A stretch of DNA of 50,896 nt from Deltaproteobacteria bacterium (GTDB taxonomy: Bacteria; Desulfobacterota; Syntrophia; Syntrophales; UBA5619): positions 1-50,896 of the forward strand of contig JAKAFS010000020.1 in assembly GCA_021817825.1 (NCBI GenBank). The letters run 5' to 3'. This document shows positions 1 through 7,623 of the stretch, piece after piece. How positions within the stretch are numbered: position 1 is the first letter of the stretch; each line of letters opens with the position of its first letter. A program made the position numbers and the translations under genes. Below the pieces are notes generated by a model, which searched no databases, had not been told where the DNA came from, and worked only from the letters and a program-made list of their open reading frames with translations.

Positions 1-298
1 TCTCGAAATAGCGGTCAAAGGGCGTCCCCTGATTGAAGGGGGAACGACTGCGCACGGTCTTGGTGGTGCCGATGTTGACCACGCTCGGTTTCAGTTTTTC
101 CGCCAGATCGGCAAAGGAAAAAGGCATCCGCGACGCGTCTCCGGTCGAGACGGCCGAGGCCACCTGGACATCCGGGCCGGGTCCGGACGGCGCAAAGGAG
201 GAACGCAGCACCTCCACTACCGACACGATAAAAAAGCCGATCAAAAAAGCCAAAAGAAACATGACAAAGGTATTTCTACCCTTTTGTCCCGTCTTCAT
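1..298 (-). CDS. htrA: HtrA/Deg-family periplasmic serine protease, N-terminal part (cut by window edge)
   Basis: The minus strand reads from an ATG at 298, with a GGAGGA ribosome site just upstream, to the window edge without a stop, giving 99 residues. The product has a positively charged start, one hydrophobic segment at about residues 12-30 (signal anchor or signal peptide), a low-complexity linker, then a segment containing FADLAEKLKPSVVNI. That segment matches the start of the trypsin-like domain of HtrA/DegP proteins. The catalytic triad and PDZ domains would lie outside the window. The expected role is quality control of misfolded envelope proteins. Family assignment rests on the short conserved N-terminal block only. 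Confidence 0.8.
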   Translation of the reverse strand, partial: MKTGQKGRNTFVMFLLAFLIGFFIVSVVEVLRSSFAPSGPGPDVQVASAVSTGDASRMPFSFADLAEKLKPSVVNIGTTKTVRSRSPFNQGTPFDRYFE

Positions 299-446
299 AA
301 TCTTCCTCCAAGACATTGCTGCCAGATCCCTCTATATTTCAACCGCCCCCGCAGTTTCCCGGGGGGCAAAAACTGTCCTCAACGTGCTTACCTTTTTGAA
401 ATTACACCAACAATATAAGCGTCTCCCTGTTTTTGTCAAGCCCTCC

Positions 447-1250
447 TCATTCCTTGCGCACCGGATTGGCAAGGCTCCCGATTCCCTCGATCTCGATCTC
501 GATCACATCCCCTTCGCGCAAAAAGACCGGCGGCTGGCGAGTGAAACCGACCCCTTCCGGCGTGCCGGTCAGGATCACCGTGCCGGGCAGCAGCGTGATG
601 GACCGGCTCAGGCCGCTGATGAGCGTCCGGATGTTGAAGATCATGTCGGAGGTGTTGTCATCCTGCATGACCTGGCCGTTGAGGATCGAGCGCAGGCGCA
701 GGCGGTCCGGATCGACCACTTCATCTTTGGTCACCAGGCAGGGACCGAGGGGACAAAAGGTATCGAAACTCTTCCCCCGGGCCCATTGTTTTTGCTGCTT
801 TTGGATCTGCCAGTCCCGGGCGCTGACGTCGTTGGCGCAGGTATAGCCCAGAACGTAAGCGAGGGCCTCTTCAGGGCTGATGTTCTTGGCCCGCCGGCCG
901 ATGACGACGGCCAACTCCGCCTCGTAATCGACCTGATCGGGTCCCGCCGAGGGCAGGAGGATCGCGTCTCCCGCCGCGATCGCAGCGGTCGTCGCCTTGA
1001 GGAAGAGGACCGGCACGTCCGGCAGGCGGAGCTTGGTTTCCTCGGCATGGCCTCGATAATTCAGGCCCACGCAGAGGATATTGGGCGGAGCCACCGGCGG
1101 CAGGAGGCGGCCGATGCGAACCCAGCGGTCCGTCAGGGACAGTGCGCCGAAGAGATCGCCGGTCACGAGCCGTGTCTCGCCCGGGCGATCCGGTTCGTAG
1201 GTACCCAGTTGCACCTCTCCAGTCTCGGAGACAAAACGTATCAGTTTCAT
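447..1250 (-). CDS. Fumarylacetoacetate hydrolase (FAH) family protein
   Basis: This 267-residue protein has the FAH fold pattern: an N-terminal beta domain, the block NILCVGLNYRGHAEE, the metal-binding acidic block around VDYEAELAVVIGR, then YTCANDVSARDWQ and KSFDTFCPLGPC. Family members act on 2-keto or 2-hydroxy-diene diacids (5-oxopent-3-ene-1,2,5-tricarboxylate decarboxylase, acylpyruvase, oxaloacetate decarboxylase types), so the substrate is not fixed by sequence. The ATG at 1250 is chosen because AAGGAG precedes it and the residues further upstream are not conserved in character. The gene is divergent from the mce operon at 1425. Confidence 0.85.
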   Translation of the reverse strand: MKLIRFVSETGEVQLGTYEPDRPGETRLVTGDLFGALSLTDRWVRIGRLLPPVAPPNILCVGLNYRGHAEETKLRLPDVPVLFLKATTAAIAAGDAILLPSAGPDQVDYEAELAVVIGRRAKNISPEEALAYVLGYTCANDVSARDWQIQKQQKQWARGKSFDTFCPLGPCLVTKDEVVDPDRLRLRSILNGQVMQDDNTSDMIFNIRTLISGLSRSITLLPGTVILTGTPEGVGFTRQPPVFLREGDVIEIEIEGIGSLANPVRKE

Positions 1251-1366
1251 TGGCCACTCCTTCAGCAACGTAATGCTTTCCTGTATAACAGGAATATCGC
1301 GAAAAATGAATTGATTCTTCTTGCCGGTAATGGCCAGGCGGACCGCTGCCACCCCGCGAAAGCCAT

Positions 1367-1395
1367 TTGCATGCACTTCCGGGCTATGTTACAAT
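1367..1395 (+). promoter_or_regulatory. Sigma70-type promoter for the mce operon
   Basis: A TTGCAT hexamer (1367-1372) is followed after 17 bases by TACAAT (1390-1395), close to the sigma70 consensus. It lies 30 bases upstream of the GTG start of the permease gene at 1425. The position in the divergent intergenic region supports it. No experimental support is available. Confidence 0.55.
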
Positions 1396-1424
1396 CAATC
1401 CATCATTGACGAGGAGAAAAAACG

Positions 1425-2219
1425 GTGAATGCCACAGCGACCTTCATCGAGGACATCGGCCGCAACACGCTCGATGCGGGCCGCGCCCTTCATAACCTCC
1501 TGACCTTTGCCGTCCGGATCCTCCTGCGCCTCTTCGCCAGAAAATCCTACAACAGCGCCTCACGGACGGTCTTTATCCACCAGTTCTATTTCACCGCCGT
1601 CCAGATCCTCCCCCTCTTTCTTTTCGTAGCCGTCATTTTCGGCTCCCTGGTCAACGGCATGACCTTTCAGGTGATCAAAAACCTCGGGCTGACCGACTAC
1701 CTGGGACGGCTGCTCATGGGGTTCGTCGTTACCGAGATCGCCCCCTTCGTGACGGTGCTGCTCATCGCCCTGCGCTCCAGTTCCGCCATCAATACCGAGA
1801 TCGCCGTGATGAAGGTCAACCATGAACTCAGCACCCTGGAATCCTTTCGCATCGACCTGATCGACTATCTCTTCGTCCCCCGGATTCTCAACGGAATGCT
1901 CTCCATGGTGCTCTTGAGCAGCCTGTTTGCCATGGTGGTCCTGGCCATCGGGCTGCTCGTTTCCAGCCTGATCTTCGGGACGAGCGTCGATGCCTACATG
2001 TCGACCTTGCTGACCTCCACATCGCTGGCGGATTTGCTGATCGTCCTTTTCAAGTGCGCAACCTTTGGATTTTTCATCACATTGATCCCCATCCGCCGGG
2101 GCTTGAGCGCCTCGCAGGAACTTACGAGCATCCCGATCGCGGTACTCAACGGGATGGTCATGGTCTTTATCGCCATTATGGTCATCGAGGTGCTGTCATC
2201 GATCATCCGCTTCATCTGA
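1425..2219 (+). CDS. mlaE: MlaE-family ABC permease of an MCE phospholipid transport system
   Basis: This 264-residue, strongly hydrophobic protein has the YrbE/MlaE pattern: an amphipathic N-terminus, then about five membrane segments, with the typical internal block FVVTEIAPFVTVLLIALRSS and a C-terminal stretch FFITLIPIRRG. MlaE forms the inner-membrane permease that moves phospholipids or other lipids between the inner membrane and MCE proteins in the periplasm. It starts at GTG, with GAGGAG nine bases upstream. Its stop overlaps the start region of the ATPase-like gene, so the two are probably translationally coupled. It is the first gene of a four-gene mce operon. Confidence 0.9.
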   Translation: MNATATFIEDIGRNTLDAGRALHNLLTFAVRILLRLFARKSYNSASRTVFIHQFYFTAVQILPLFLFVAVIFGSLVNGMTFQVIKNLGLTDYLGRLLMGFVVTEIAPFVTVLLIALRSSSAINTEIAVMKVNHELSTLESFRIDLIDYLFVPRILNGMLSMVLLSSLFAMVVLAIGLLVSSLIFGTSVDAYMSTLLTSTSLADLLIVLFKCATFGFFITLIPIRRGLSASQELTSIPIAVLNGMVMVFIAIMVIEVLSSIIRFI

Positions 2220-2686
2220 ACCTCTTCGCAAACGAAGAGAAACGGGAACGGGAGCTCAAGGCCTTCACCGCGGCCCACCGGTTGCGGCTGGGGCTGGTTT
2301 CCCAGGAAACACCTCTGATTTCCAATCTTTCCGTCGAGGGGAATATCGCCCTGATCCCCCAATACCACCAGAACATGCCCTGGCCGGAAGCCAAAGCGTT
2401 GGCCGGCCGCCTCCTGCAACGGCTGGAGTTGACCTCGATCGCGGAAAAAAGAAACCCCGCCCTGACGCCGGAAGAACGTTTCTGCGTCATGGTGCTCCGG
2501 GCCGTCATGGTCCGGGACGCCGTCCTGGTCCTCGATCGGCCTTTCGGCATCCTGACGAATCAGGGAGACGATCGTTTTCTGCGGAAGGTCCTCCGAAGGT
2601 TCGATGATCTCATTGCAGAAACGCACATTTTTGATTATACTTGGGAAAAAGAACGGTACGGGGTCGCGGACGATGCGCAAGATTGA
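2216..2686 (+). CDS. Degenerate MlaF-like ABC ATPase subunit lacking Walker A
   Basis: It sits where mlaF usually lies, between permease and MCE genes. The frame resembles the second half of an MlaF-type ATPase: a Q-loop region (RLRLGLVSQETPLISNLSVE), a helical region, then a signature position reading LTPEER instead of LSGGQ, and a Walker B strand AVLVLDRPF in which the catalytic Glu after Asp is replaced by Arg. No P-loop (GxxGxGKS) exists in any upstream frame. The frame stays open upstream to an ATG at 2054, but that part is antisense-like shadow of mlaE. No ATG, GTG or TTG lies near the junction. A CTG overlapping the mlaE stop (CTGA) at 2216 is the likeliest start, but it is uncertain. 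It is either a non-catalytic subunit or a decaying gene. Confidence 0.6.
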   Translation: MNLFANEEKRERELKAFTAAHRLRLGLVSQETPLISNLSVEGNIALIPQYHQNMPWPEAKALAGRLLQRLELTSIAEKRNPALTPEERFCVMVLRAVMVRDAVLVLDRPFGILTNQGDDRFLRKVLRRFDDLIAETHIFDYTWEKERYGVADDAQD

Positions 2687-3620
2687 GTTCAAGGTAGGCC
2701 TTTTCATCACCATCACCACCTTGCTGATCATCGGGGCCATCGGGTTTGTCGCCTACAAGAAAGACGCCTTCTCGATGGTCCACACCTATACGTTGTCCTC
2801 CAAGACCGGGGAAAACCTGACCGAAGGGATGCCCGTCACCTTCTGGGGTTTCAATATCGGCCGCGTCAGTTCGCTGGGGCTGACCGAACAGGGGGTCATG
2901 ATCCAGATCAAGATCCCGGAACGCCACAACCGGGTGATCCGGGCCAACAGCCGATTTATCCTCGACAAACCTCTCCTTGGCGCATCACGGATCATCGTCG
3001 TGACGGCCAACTTCAACGACCTCCCGCTTTCCCCCAAAACCGTCCCCGAGATCGGCGTCTCCAACGATATCAACGAACTGATCAAACGGGGCCAGCCGAT
3101 TGTCGACAAGGTCGACAAGATCGCCGACAACCTTGCGACCGTCACCTCGAATCTGGCGGATCCCCAGGGGGAGGTAAAGCAAATCCTGAAGAACGTCGAG
3201 GCCATGACCACCCGTTTCGCCAAGCAGGAATCCCTCCTGGAAATGGCCGTCGGCAATCCCCAAAGCGTCAAATCGCTACAGGACGCCCTGCTCAACACCC
3301 GCGACCTCACGGTCCAGGTTCAGGGAATCCTGAAGAAAGTCGATGCACTTGCCGGAAAGGCGGATGACGAGATCTACGGCCGCGAAGGGGTCCTCCCCCT
3401 GGTCCGGAACATCCTCCGCGATCTGCTGGTGAAACTCAAGACCATCGACACGACGCTGGACAATCTCAACAAGATCAGCGGCGAAGCCGCCGATTCGACG
3501 AAAGATCTGAAGGTCCTCCGGAACGAACTGGACGCCGCCGTCATCTCGATCGGCAAAGCGGCCGACAACCTGGATAGGATCATCCCCTTCCAAGACAAGC
3601 CGGAGATCAAACTGCCATGA
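2673..3620 (+). CDS. mlaD: MCE-domain (MlaD-like) periplasmic lipid-binding protein
   Basis: This 315-residue protein begins MRKIEFKVGLF, a typical MCE start, with one membrane anchor at about residues 7-27. A single MCE domain (about 37-112) follows and includes GMPVTFWGFNIGRVSSLGL and a later LGASRIIVV strand. The remaining ~200 residues are mostly helical, as in MCE proteins that extend a coiled region into the periplasm. MCE proteins bind lipid and bridge the permease to outer-membrane partners. The ATG at 2673 is preferred over the in-frame ATG at 2604 because homologues start at this motif. The start overlaps the ATPase-like gene by 14 bases, and the stop overlaps the lipoprotein gene by four (ATGA). 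Confidence 0.9.
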   Translation: MRKIEFKVGLFITITTLLIIGAIGFVAYKKDAFSMVHTYTLSSKTGENLTEGMPVTFWGFNIGRVSSLGLTEQGVMIQIKIPERHNRVIRANSRFILDKPLLGASRIIVVTANFNDLPLSPKTVPEIGVSNDINELIKRGQPIVDKVDKIADNLATVTSNLADPQGEVKQILKNVEAMTTRFAKQESLLEMAVGNPQSVKSLQDALLNTRDLTVQVQGILKKVDALAGKADDEIYGREGVLPLVRNILRDLLVKLKTIDTTLDNLNKISGEAADSTKDLKVLRNELDAAVISIGKAADNLDRIIPFQDKPEIKLP

Positions 3621-4342
3621 GGAAGATGCGCATCCCTTTCGCTACCTTTACTTCCCGGAGCAGTCGCACGATCCGGACCGGCGCCGTCCTGCTCGGCCTG
3701 TTATGGGCCGCGCTTTGGATCGGCGGTTGCGGCAAACCCGCGCCGGCCTGGTTCGCCGCCGGCCACCAGCAGCTCGAATCCTTCAAAACCGATTATCTGA
3801 CCGGCGCCGAGCCGCGCCTGGTGGAACTCCGCTTCCCCAGGGTCCTCAGGGAACTTAAAAAAAGCGGGGACTTGGACCTCATCCAGAAGGCCTGGCTGAC
3901 CAAGATGGCCCTACAGGTCGCCGCCCTGGAAAAGGCAAAGGCCGATGACTATCTTGCGGCCGAGGCCGCCCTGGCCGTCCCGGAGAACCGCCAATTCTAT
4001 CTCTTTTTGACCGGCGAGCCGGCCCAAGTCGAGGCCGCCCTCGTGCCGAAAGCGTACCGGCCGTTTCTAGCGGCCCTGCAAAGCCGCAATGCCGACGCTG
4101 CGGTCCGAAAAATCGCCGACATCGAAGATCCCCTCTCCCGGCTCATTGCCGCCGGCGTCCTTATCCGGCACCTGCCCCCGAGCGAAGCGCTCCTCCAGAC
4201 CGCCGTCGAGACGGCCTCGCAAAATGGCTGGAAGCGGGTCTTGCTGGCCTGGTTGAAGGAGTCCAAGACCTTCCATGAAAAGCGAGGCGAAACCGCCCAG
4301 GCCGAGGCGATCGGCCGGCGCCTCAACCTGATCGCCCCCTGA
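3617..4342 (+). CDS. Lipoprotein of the mce operon, unknown function
   Basis: This 241-residue protein has a basic N-terminus, a hydrophobic stretch and a lipobox ending at Cys38 (WIGGC), so it should be lipidated and released to the periplasmic side. The rest is alpha-helical with no recognised catalytic motif. Its four-base overlap with the MCE gene ties it to the same operon. Several mce/pqi systems carry a lipoprotein (MlaA, PqiC) as outer-membrane partner, so a docking or acceptor role is a reasonable inference. I see no sequence match to those families. Confidence 0.75.
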   Translation: MRKMRIPFATFTSRSSRTIRTGAVLLGLLWAALWIGGCGKPAPAWFAAGHQQLESFKTDYLTGAEPRLVELRFPRVLRELKKSGDLDLIQKAWLTKMALQVAALEKAKADDYLAAEAALAVPENRQFYLFLTGEPAQVEAALVPKAYRPFLAALQSRNADAAVRKIADIEDPLSRLIAAGVLIRHLPPSEALLQTAVETASQNGWKRVLLAWLKESKTFHEKRGETAQAEAIGRRLNLIAP

Positions 4343-4397
4343 GGTTCCCTCTTCCTAACTGCGCGTGAATGGCTTCTTTTTTGCCTGCGGCAGAGGC

Positions 4398-4769
4398 TCA
4401 ATATTTTGTTCCGTTGGCGTCGGTGCAGCCGCTGGGACCGCCGCCGATGCCCTGCGGGCAGGCCGCACAGGAGTTGCCGCCGCATTTTGTCGCAAAGCGG
4501 GCCGAACACTCGGCGGCATATTCCTGGGGTTTCTTGCAGAAAGAGCAGCTGCAGCCGGTCAAATCCGATCCGGAAGAGCAGAGATTCACCTGGAATGTCC
4601 CCTGGAGCTGGCTTTGATAGTTATTGTATTCGATGTGGCCATTGGTCGGCTTCAGGCAGAAGATCTCCGCCTGTCCACAGGAGGGGCATTTGGCCTCGGC
4701 ATCAGCCAAGGCCCCGCTCACCAGCCCCACGCCCACAATCAACATGATGATTCCACATACTTTCTTCAT
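4398..4769 (-). CDS. Small exported cysteine-rich protein
   Basis: This 123-residue protein has a clear signal peptide (Lys-Lys start, hydrophobic core to about residue 22, ALA-DA cleavage region). The predicted mature part of ~100 residues carries 12 cysteines, including CPSC, CSCSFC and CAAC pairs. Such density suggests several disulfides or bound metal in the periplasm. The ATG at 4769 has an AGAAGGG ribosome site. No family recognised. The next gene upstream (4892-5335) is also a short exported Cys-containing protein, which hints at related roles. It is convergent with the mce operon. Confidence 0.7.
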   Translation of the reverse strand: MKKVCGIIMLIVGVGLVSGALADAEAKCPSCGQAEIFCLKPTNGHIEYNNYQSQLQGTFQVNLCSSGSDLTGCSCSFCKKPQEYAAECSARFATKCGGNSCAACPQGIGGGPSGCTDANGTKY

Positions 4770-4891
4770 CCCTTCTCTTTGCCTCGCTTTCCTTTCATGG
4801 TCACTTCCAAACGGCGCGCCGGTAGGATATCAGTCCTTAAAGCGTTTTCATATCCGGAATTACCTGTGTTTGACACTTATGGACCCCGATT

Positions 4892-5335
4892 TTATTGAAT
4901 TCCCCCGATTCTGTAATGAGTGCCGGTGAAGGTGACCTTCCAGGCCTTTTTACCGGAGCTACAGGTGGTGGTACTCACAACATAGGACAAGGACGAATAC
5001 ATGCCGGAGGCCGACTCTGAGCAAACCGTGCCGGAGGCCCCGGACGAAATCGGAACCGTCGATCCGGAGCATAGCGCCTTTTTCGTTCCGCTGCATTCGG
5101 CGCCGTCCGATCGCGATCCGGCCATCCACATGAGCTTCACGCCCGACAAGCGGTCACCGGAGGGAACGGCCGTACAATCTGTGGCTTTGTCCTTTAAAAG
5201 ATCCGCCCCCTGCTCATAGCCGACCCCGGTACAGGAATCGCCTTTCATTTCCACGATCAGATAGTCCGGGTCGGAGGCAAACGCGGGCACGGAAACAAAC
5301 AAGATCATCATGCAGGCAACAAGAAACGTCTTCAT
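4892..5335 (-). CDS. Small exported Cys-containing protein, unknown function
   Basis: This 147-residue protein starts MKTFLVACMM with a signal peptide ending near AFA-SD (about residue 20). The mature part contains six cysteines spread through short motifs (DSC, DC, ECSG, LCSG, VCSE, TCSSG), consistent with three disulfides. The ATG at 5335 is preceded by AAAGGAG at proper spacing. An upstream in-frame ATG at 5371 lacks a site and adds non-signal residues. No domain recognised. It lies 122 bases upstream of the other Cys-rich gene on the same strand. Confidence 0.7.
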   Translation of the reverse strand: MKTFLVACMMILFVSVPAFASDPDYLIVEMKGDSCTGVGYEQGADLLKDKATDCTAVPSGDRLSGVKLMWMAGSRSDGAECSGTKKALCSGSTVPISSGASGTVCSESASGMYSSLSYVVSTTTCSSGKKAWKVTFTGTHYRIGGIQ

Positions 5336-5715
5336 CGCATTCTCCTTTATGATTTTGGGGATACTTTCCATTCAACTTTTCTCTTTCGACAGGCCGCAAA
5401 CTTCATTGCAATTTTAGCATTTTGCATGCCATCAACTTTTAGATAGTCATCTCCGGCGGTTACATAAATTCATTGCTCCCGATCGGGGAATGGACGCCCA
5501 CTTTGTGGGCAGAGACGAGCCAAAGCGATTCCCTCCGGATATCGGCAGAGTTTAGCGGCAACTTTAAATCGTAAGAGATTTTTAGCGCTCTGCCCGGGCT
5601 CACCTGGAGCGAGGGCAGCAGCGAACGGCGTGGTTATAAAGGGGCGAACTCCCGCGCAGTCTTGATTTTCACCAGACCTTGCGACAACCGACCGGGGAAA
5701 GAAAAGATCCTACAT
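5336..5715. other. Intergenic region without a recognised gene
   Basis: This is 380 bases between a Cys-containing protein and the TRAP permease. The part next to 5335 holds the ribosome site and presumably the promoter of that gene. A short hairpin (GCCCAC-TTT-GTGGGC, about 5489-5503) and a looser one (CTGCCC...GGGCAG, about 5590-5616) are visible. Neither has a T tract, so neither is called a terminator. No credible ORF or RNA was found. Confidence 0.4.
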
Positions 5716-7023
5716 CTACATCGTATTGGGCAAAAACATCACGATTTGCGGAAAGACCGTAAAAAGGATCACGCCGATGAGGTCCATCACGACGAACCAG
5801 AGGCACCCCCTAAAGATCGTGGTCAAACTGATATCGGGACAGACGCTCTGCAACACATAGCAGGTCATTCCCACCGGGGGGGTCAGGCAGCCGATGCCGA
5901 CGAGTTTCATCACGAAGATCCCGAACCAGATGGGATGGATCCCCATCTTGACGACCGAGGGCATGAAAATGGGGATGGTGATCGCCATCAAGCTGATGGG
6001 CTCGAGAAAGAATCCCAATGAAAAGTAGATCCCGGTCATCAGGAGGGTGAACAGATAGGGCGAGGTGGTGATGTCGAGCAGGCTCGAGGTAATCAGCGGC
6101 GTAAGCCGGGTCATGACGAGAAACCGGCTGAAAATGGTGGCCGCTACGATGATGATAAAGATCTTGCTCGAGGTTCGCGTCGTTTCGATCAGGGTCTCCC
6201 GCACCGCCTGAAAAGAACCGCTCAGCCGCTTCATCGCGAAAACGGCAATGAGTGCCATCAGGGCGCCCAAGCCTCCCGCTTCGGTGGGGGTGCAGACGCC
6301 GGTGTAAAGGCCGGCCATGACGACAAAGCCGATGAAAGAGATGCCGAAGACGCCCTTGATGGAAAGGAACTTTTCTTTCCAGGAGACGCTGGGGATCCGC
6401 GGGGCGAGCGCCGGGTTGATCTTGGCCCTCACCGTAATCATCGCCATGTACAGCAATGCGGAAACGATCCCCGGGATGATGCCCGCGATCAGCAGTTTGG
6501 AGATCGATTCGCCGGTCAAGATCCCAAACAAGACGAGGAGGATGCTGGGGGGAATCAGGGGATCCAAGGTGGCCGAGGCGGCCACGGACCCGGCGGCCAG
6601 ACCCGGATCATAGTTGCATTTTTTCAGCTCCGGAACGACCACCTTCCCCATGACGGCCGCACAGGCGAGGGAGGAGCCGCTCGCCGCGGAAAAGATAGCG
6701 CACCCGAGGGTCGAGGCCATGGCCAAGCCGCCGGGCAGATTGCCGAGCCAATTTTTCGCGGTACGAAAGACATCCTTGGTAAAACCGGCGCTGGAAGCCA
6801 ATTCTCCCATGATGATGAACAGGGGGATGGCCGCAAAGGTCCAGGAGGCGACAACCGAGAAAGGAGCGGTCGCAAAGACCGAAAAAGCCGCTTTGGAACT
6901 GGTGGCAAAAAAAATCCCTAAAAAGCTGACGGTAAACATGGCAAAGGCGATGTGGACTCCCAGGGCCACCAGGACCACCAAGGCGACCAGCCCAATCACT
7001 CCAATGAGGGTGGGATCTAACAT
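5716..7023 (-). CDS. dctM: TRAP transporter large permease (DctM family)
   Basis: This 435-residue, very hydrophobic protein has a dozen or so membrane segments and typical DctM features: FATSSKAAFSVFATAP, the block SSAGFTKDVFRTAKNWLG, and the repeated PPS/PPVG motifs (DPLIPPSILLVLFG near residue 155 and CLTPPVGMTCYVLQ near the C-terminus). It forms the Na+-driven elevator domain of a tripartite ATP-independent periplasmic transporter. The start overlaps the dctQ stop by seven bases. The substrate is not predictable; dicarboxylates, sialic acid, aromatic acids and others use this family. Confidence 0.92.
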   Translation of the reverse strand: MLDPTLIGVIGLVALVVLVALGVHIAFAMFTVSFLGIFFATSSKAAFSVFATAPFSVVASWTFAAIPLFIIMGELASSAGFTKDVFRTAKNWLGNLPGGLAMASTLGCAIFSAASGSSLACAAVMGKVVVPELKKCNYDPGLAAGSVAASATLDPLIPPSILLVLFGILTGESISKLLIAGIIPGIVSALLYMAMITVRAKINPALAPRIPSVSWKEKFLSIKGVFGISFIGFVVMAGLYTGVCTPTEAGGLGALMALIAVFAMKRLSGSFQAVRETLIETTRTSSKIFIIIVAATIFSRFLVMTRLTPLITSSLLDITTSPYLFTLLMTGIYFSLGFFLEPISLMAITIPIFMPSVVKMGIHPIWFGIFVMKLVGIGCLTPPVGMTCYVLQSVCPDISLTTIFRGCLWFVVMDLIGVILFTVFPQIVMFLPNTM

Positions 7024-7559
7024 GTGTGCTCCTCTCCCGCCTGTCCGGCGTTCGCGACAGGCTTTGCCGATGGCTTGAAAGCATGAATCATCTCATAGAT
7101 AAAGCGAACCGCAAGGACAAAAAAGCCGATCGGGATGGCGACCCGAAAAGGCCAGGTGAGAATCTTCACATGGCCGGGCGTGATATCCTTCACCAGATAG
7201 GCCGCCCAGCCATCCTGAAAGGTCAGCCAGGCAAAAAGAGCGCAGACGGCGCAGCCGAGGGTGTTGATCAGCACGTCCAATGCGCCCTTGTAGGGGTAGG
7301 GTATTAGGTTGTAGAGGGCGTCGGCACGGATATGCCCGCCGCTCTTCTGGGCAAAGGCCAATGGAAAAAACACCATCGGCACCATCAGCAGCTCGGTCAA
7401 CTCGATGGTCCCCGTAATGGGAGAGCTGAAGAAGTAGCGCAAGATGATGTTGACGGACACCAAAATCATAAGAATGAAAGAAAGGATGAAGCCGATGAAT
7501 GCAAACCCGTTCTCCAGCCCTAAAAAAACTTTTGCCAGCAAGGACAATCTTCTTTGCAT
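7017..7559 (-). CDS. dctQ: TRAP transporter small permease (DctQ family)
   Basis: This 180-residue protein has four predicted membrane helices. It includes the conserved DctQ pattern RYFFSSPITGTIELTELLMVPMVF in the first half and a late LTWPFRVAIPIGFFVLAVRF segment. It pairs with DctM to form the membrane part of the TRAP system. It lies 64 bases downstream of dctP with a terminator hairpin in between, and overlaps dctM by seven bases, so permease genes are tightly coupled while the binding protein is separately tuned. Confidence 0.9.
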   Translation of the reverse strand: MQRRLSLLAKVFLGLENGFAFIGFILSFILMILVSVNIILRYFFSSPITGTIELTELLMVPMVFFPLAFAQKSGGHIRADALYNLIPYPYKGALDVLINTLGCAVCALFAWLTFQDGWAAYLVKDITPGHVKILTWPFRVAIPIGFFVLAVRFIYEMIHAFKPSAKPVANAGQAGEEHTC

Positions 7560-7576
7560 CGCGATCCTATCTCCTG

Positions 7577-7615
7577 AAAAAAGACAGGCGGGGTGAGTGA
7601 ACCCCGCCTGTCTTT
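7577..7615 (-). terminator. Intraoperonic rho-independent terminator between dctP and dctQ
   Basis: A perfect 15-bp inverted repeat (7580-7594 with 7601-7615) with a six-base loop sits between the dctP stop and the dctQ start. Read on the minus strand the stem is followed by six T residues. This is the layout of a partial terminator and 3' mRNA stabiliser that lets the periplasmic binding protein be made in excess over the permease. It does not contain coding sequence. Confidence 0.8.
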
Positions 7616-7623
7616 CTTGCTGA

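Noticed and set aside
33-1409. 458-residue plus-strand open frame over the FAH gene
   Set aside because: It lies antisense to the HtrA fragment and the FAH-family gene, has shadow-type composition and no ribosome site. The minus-strand products match families.
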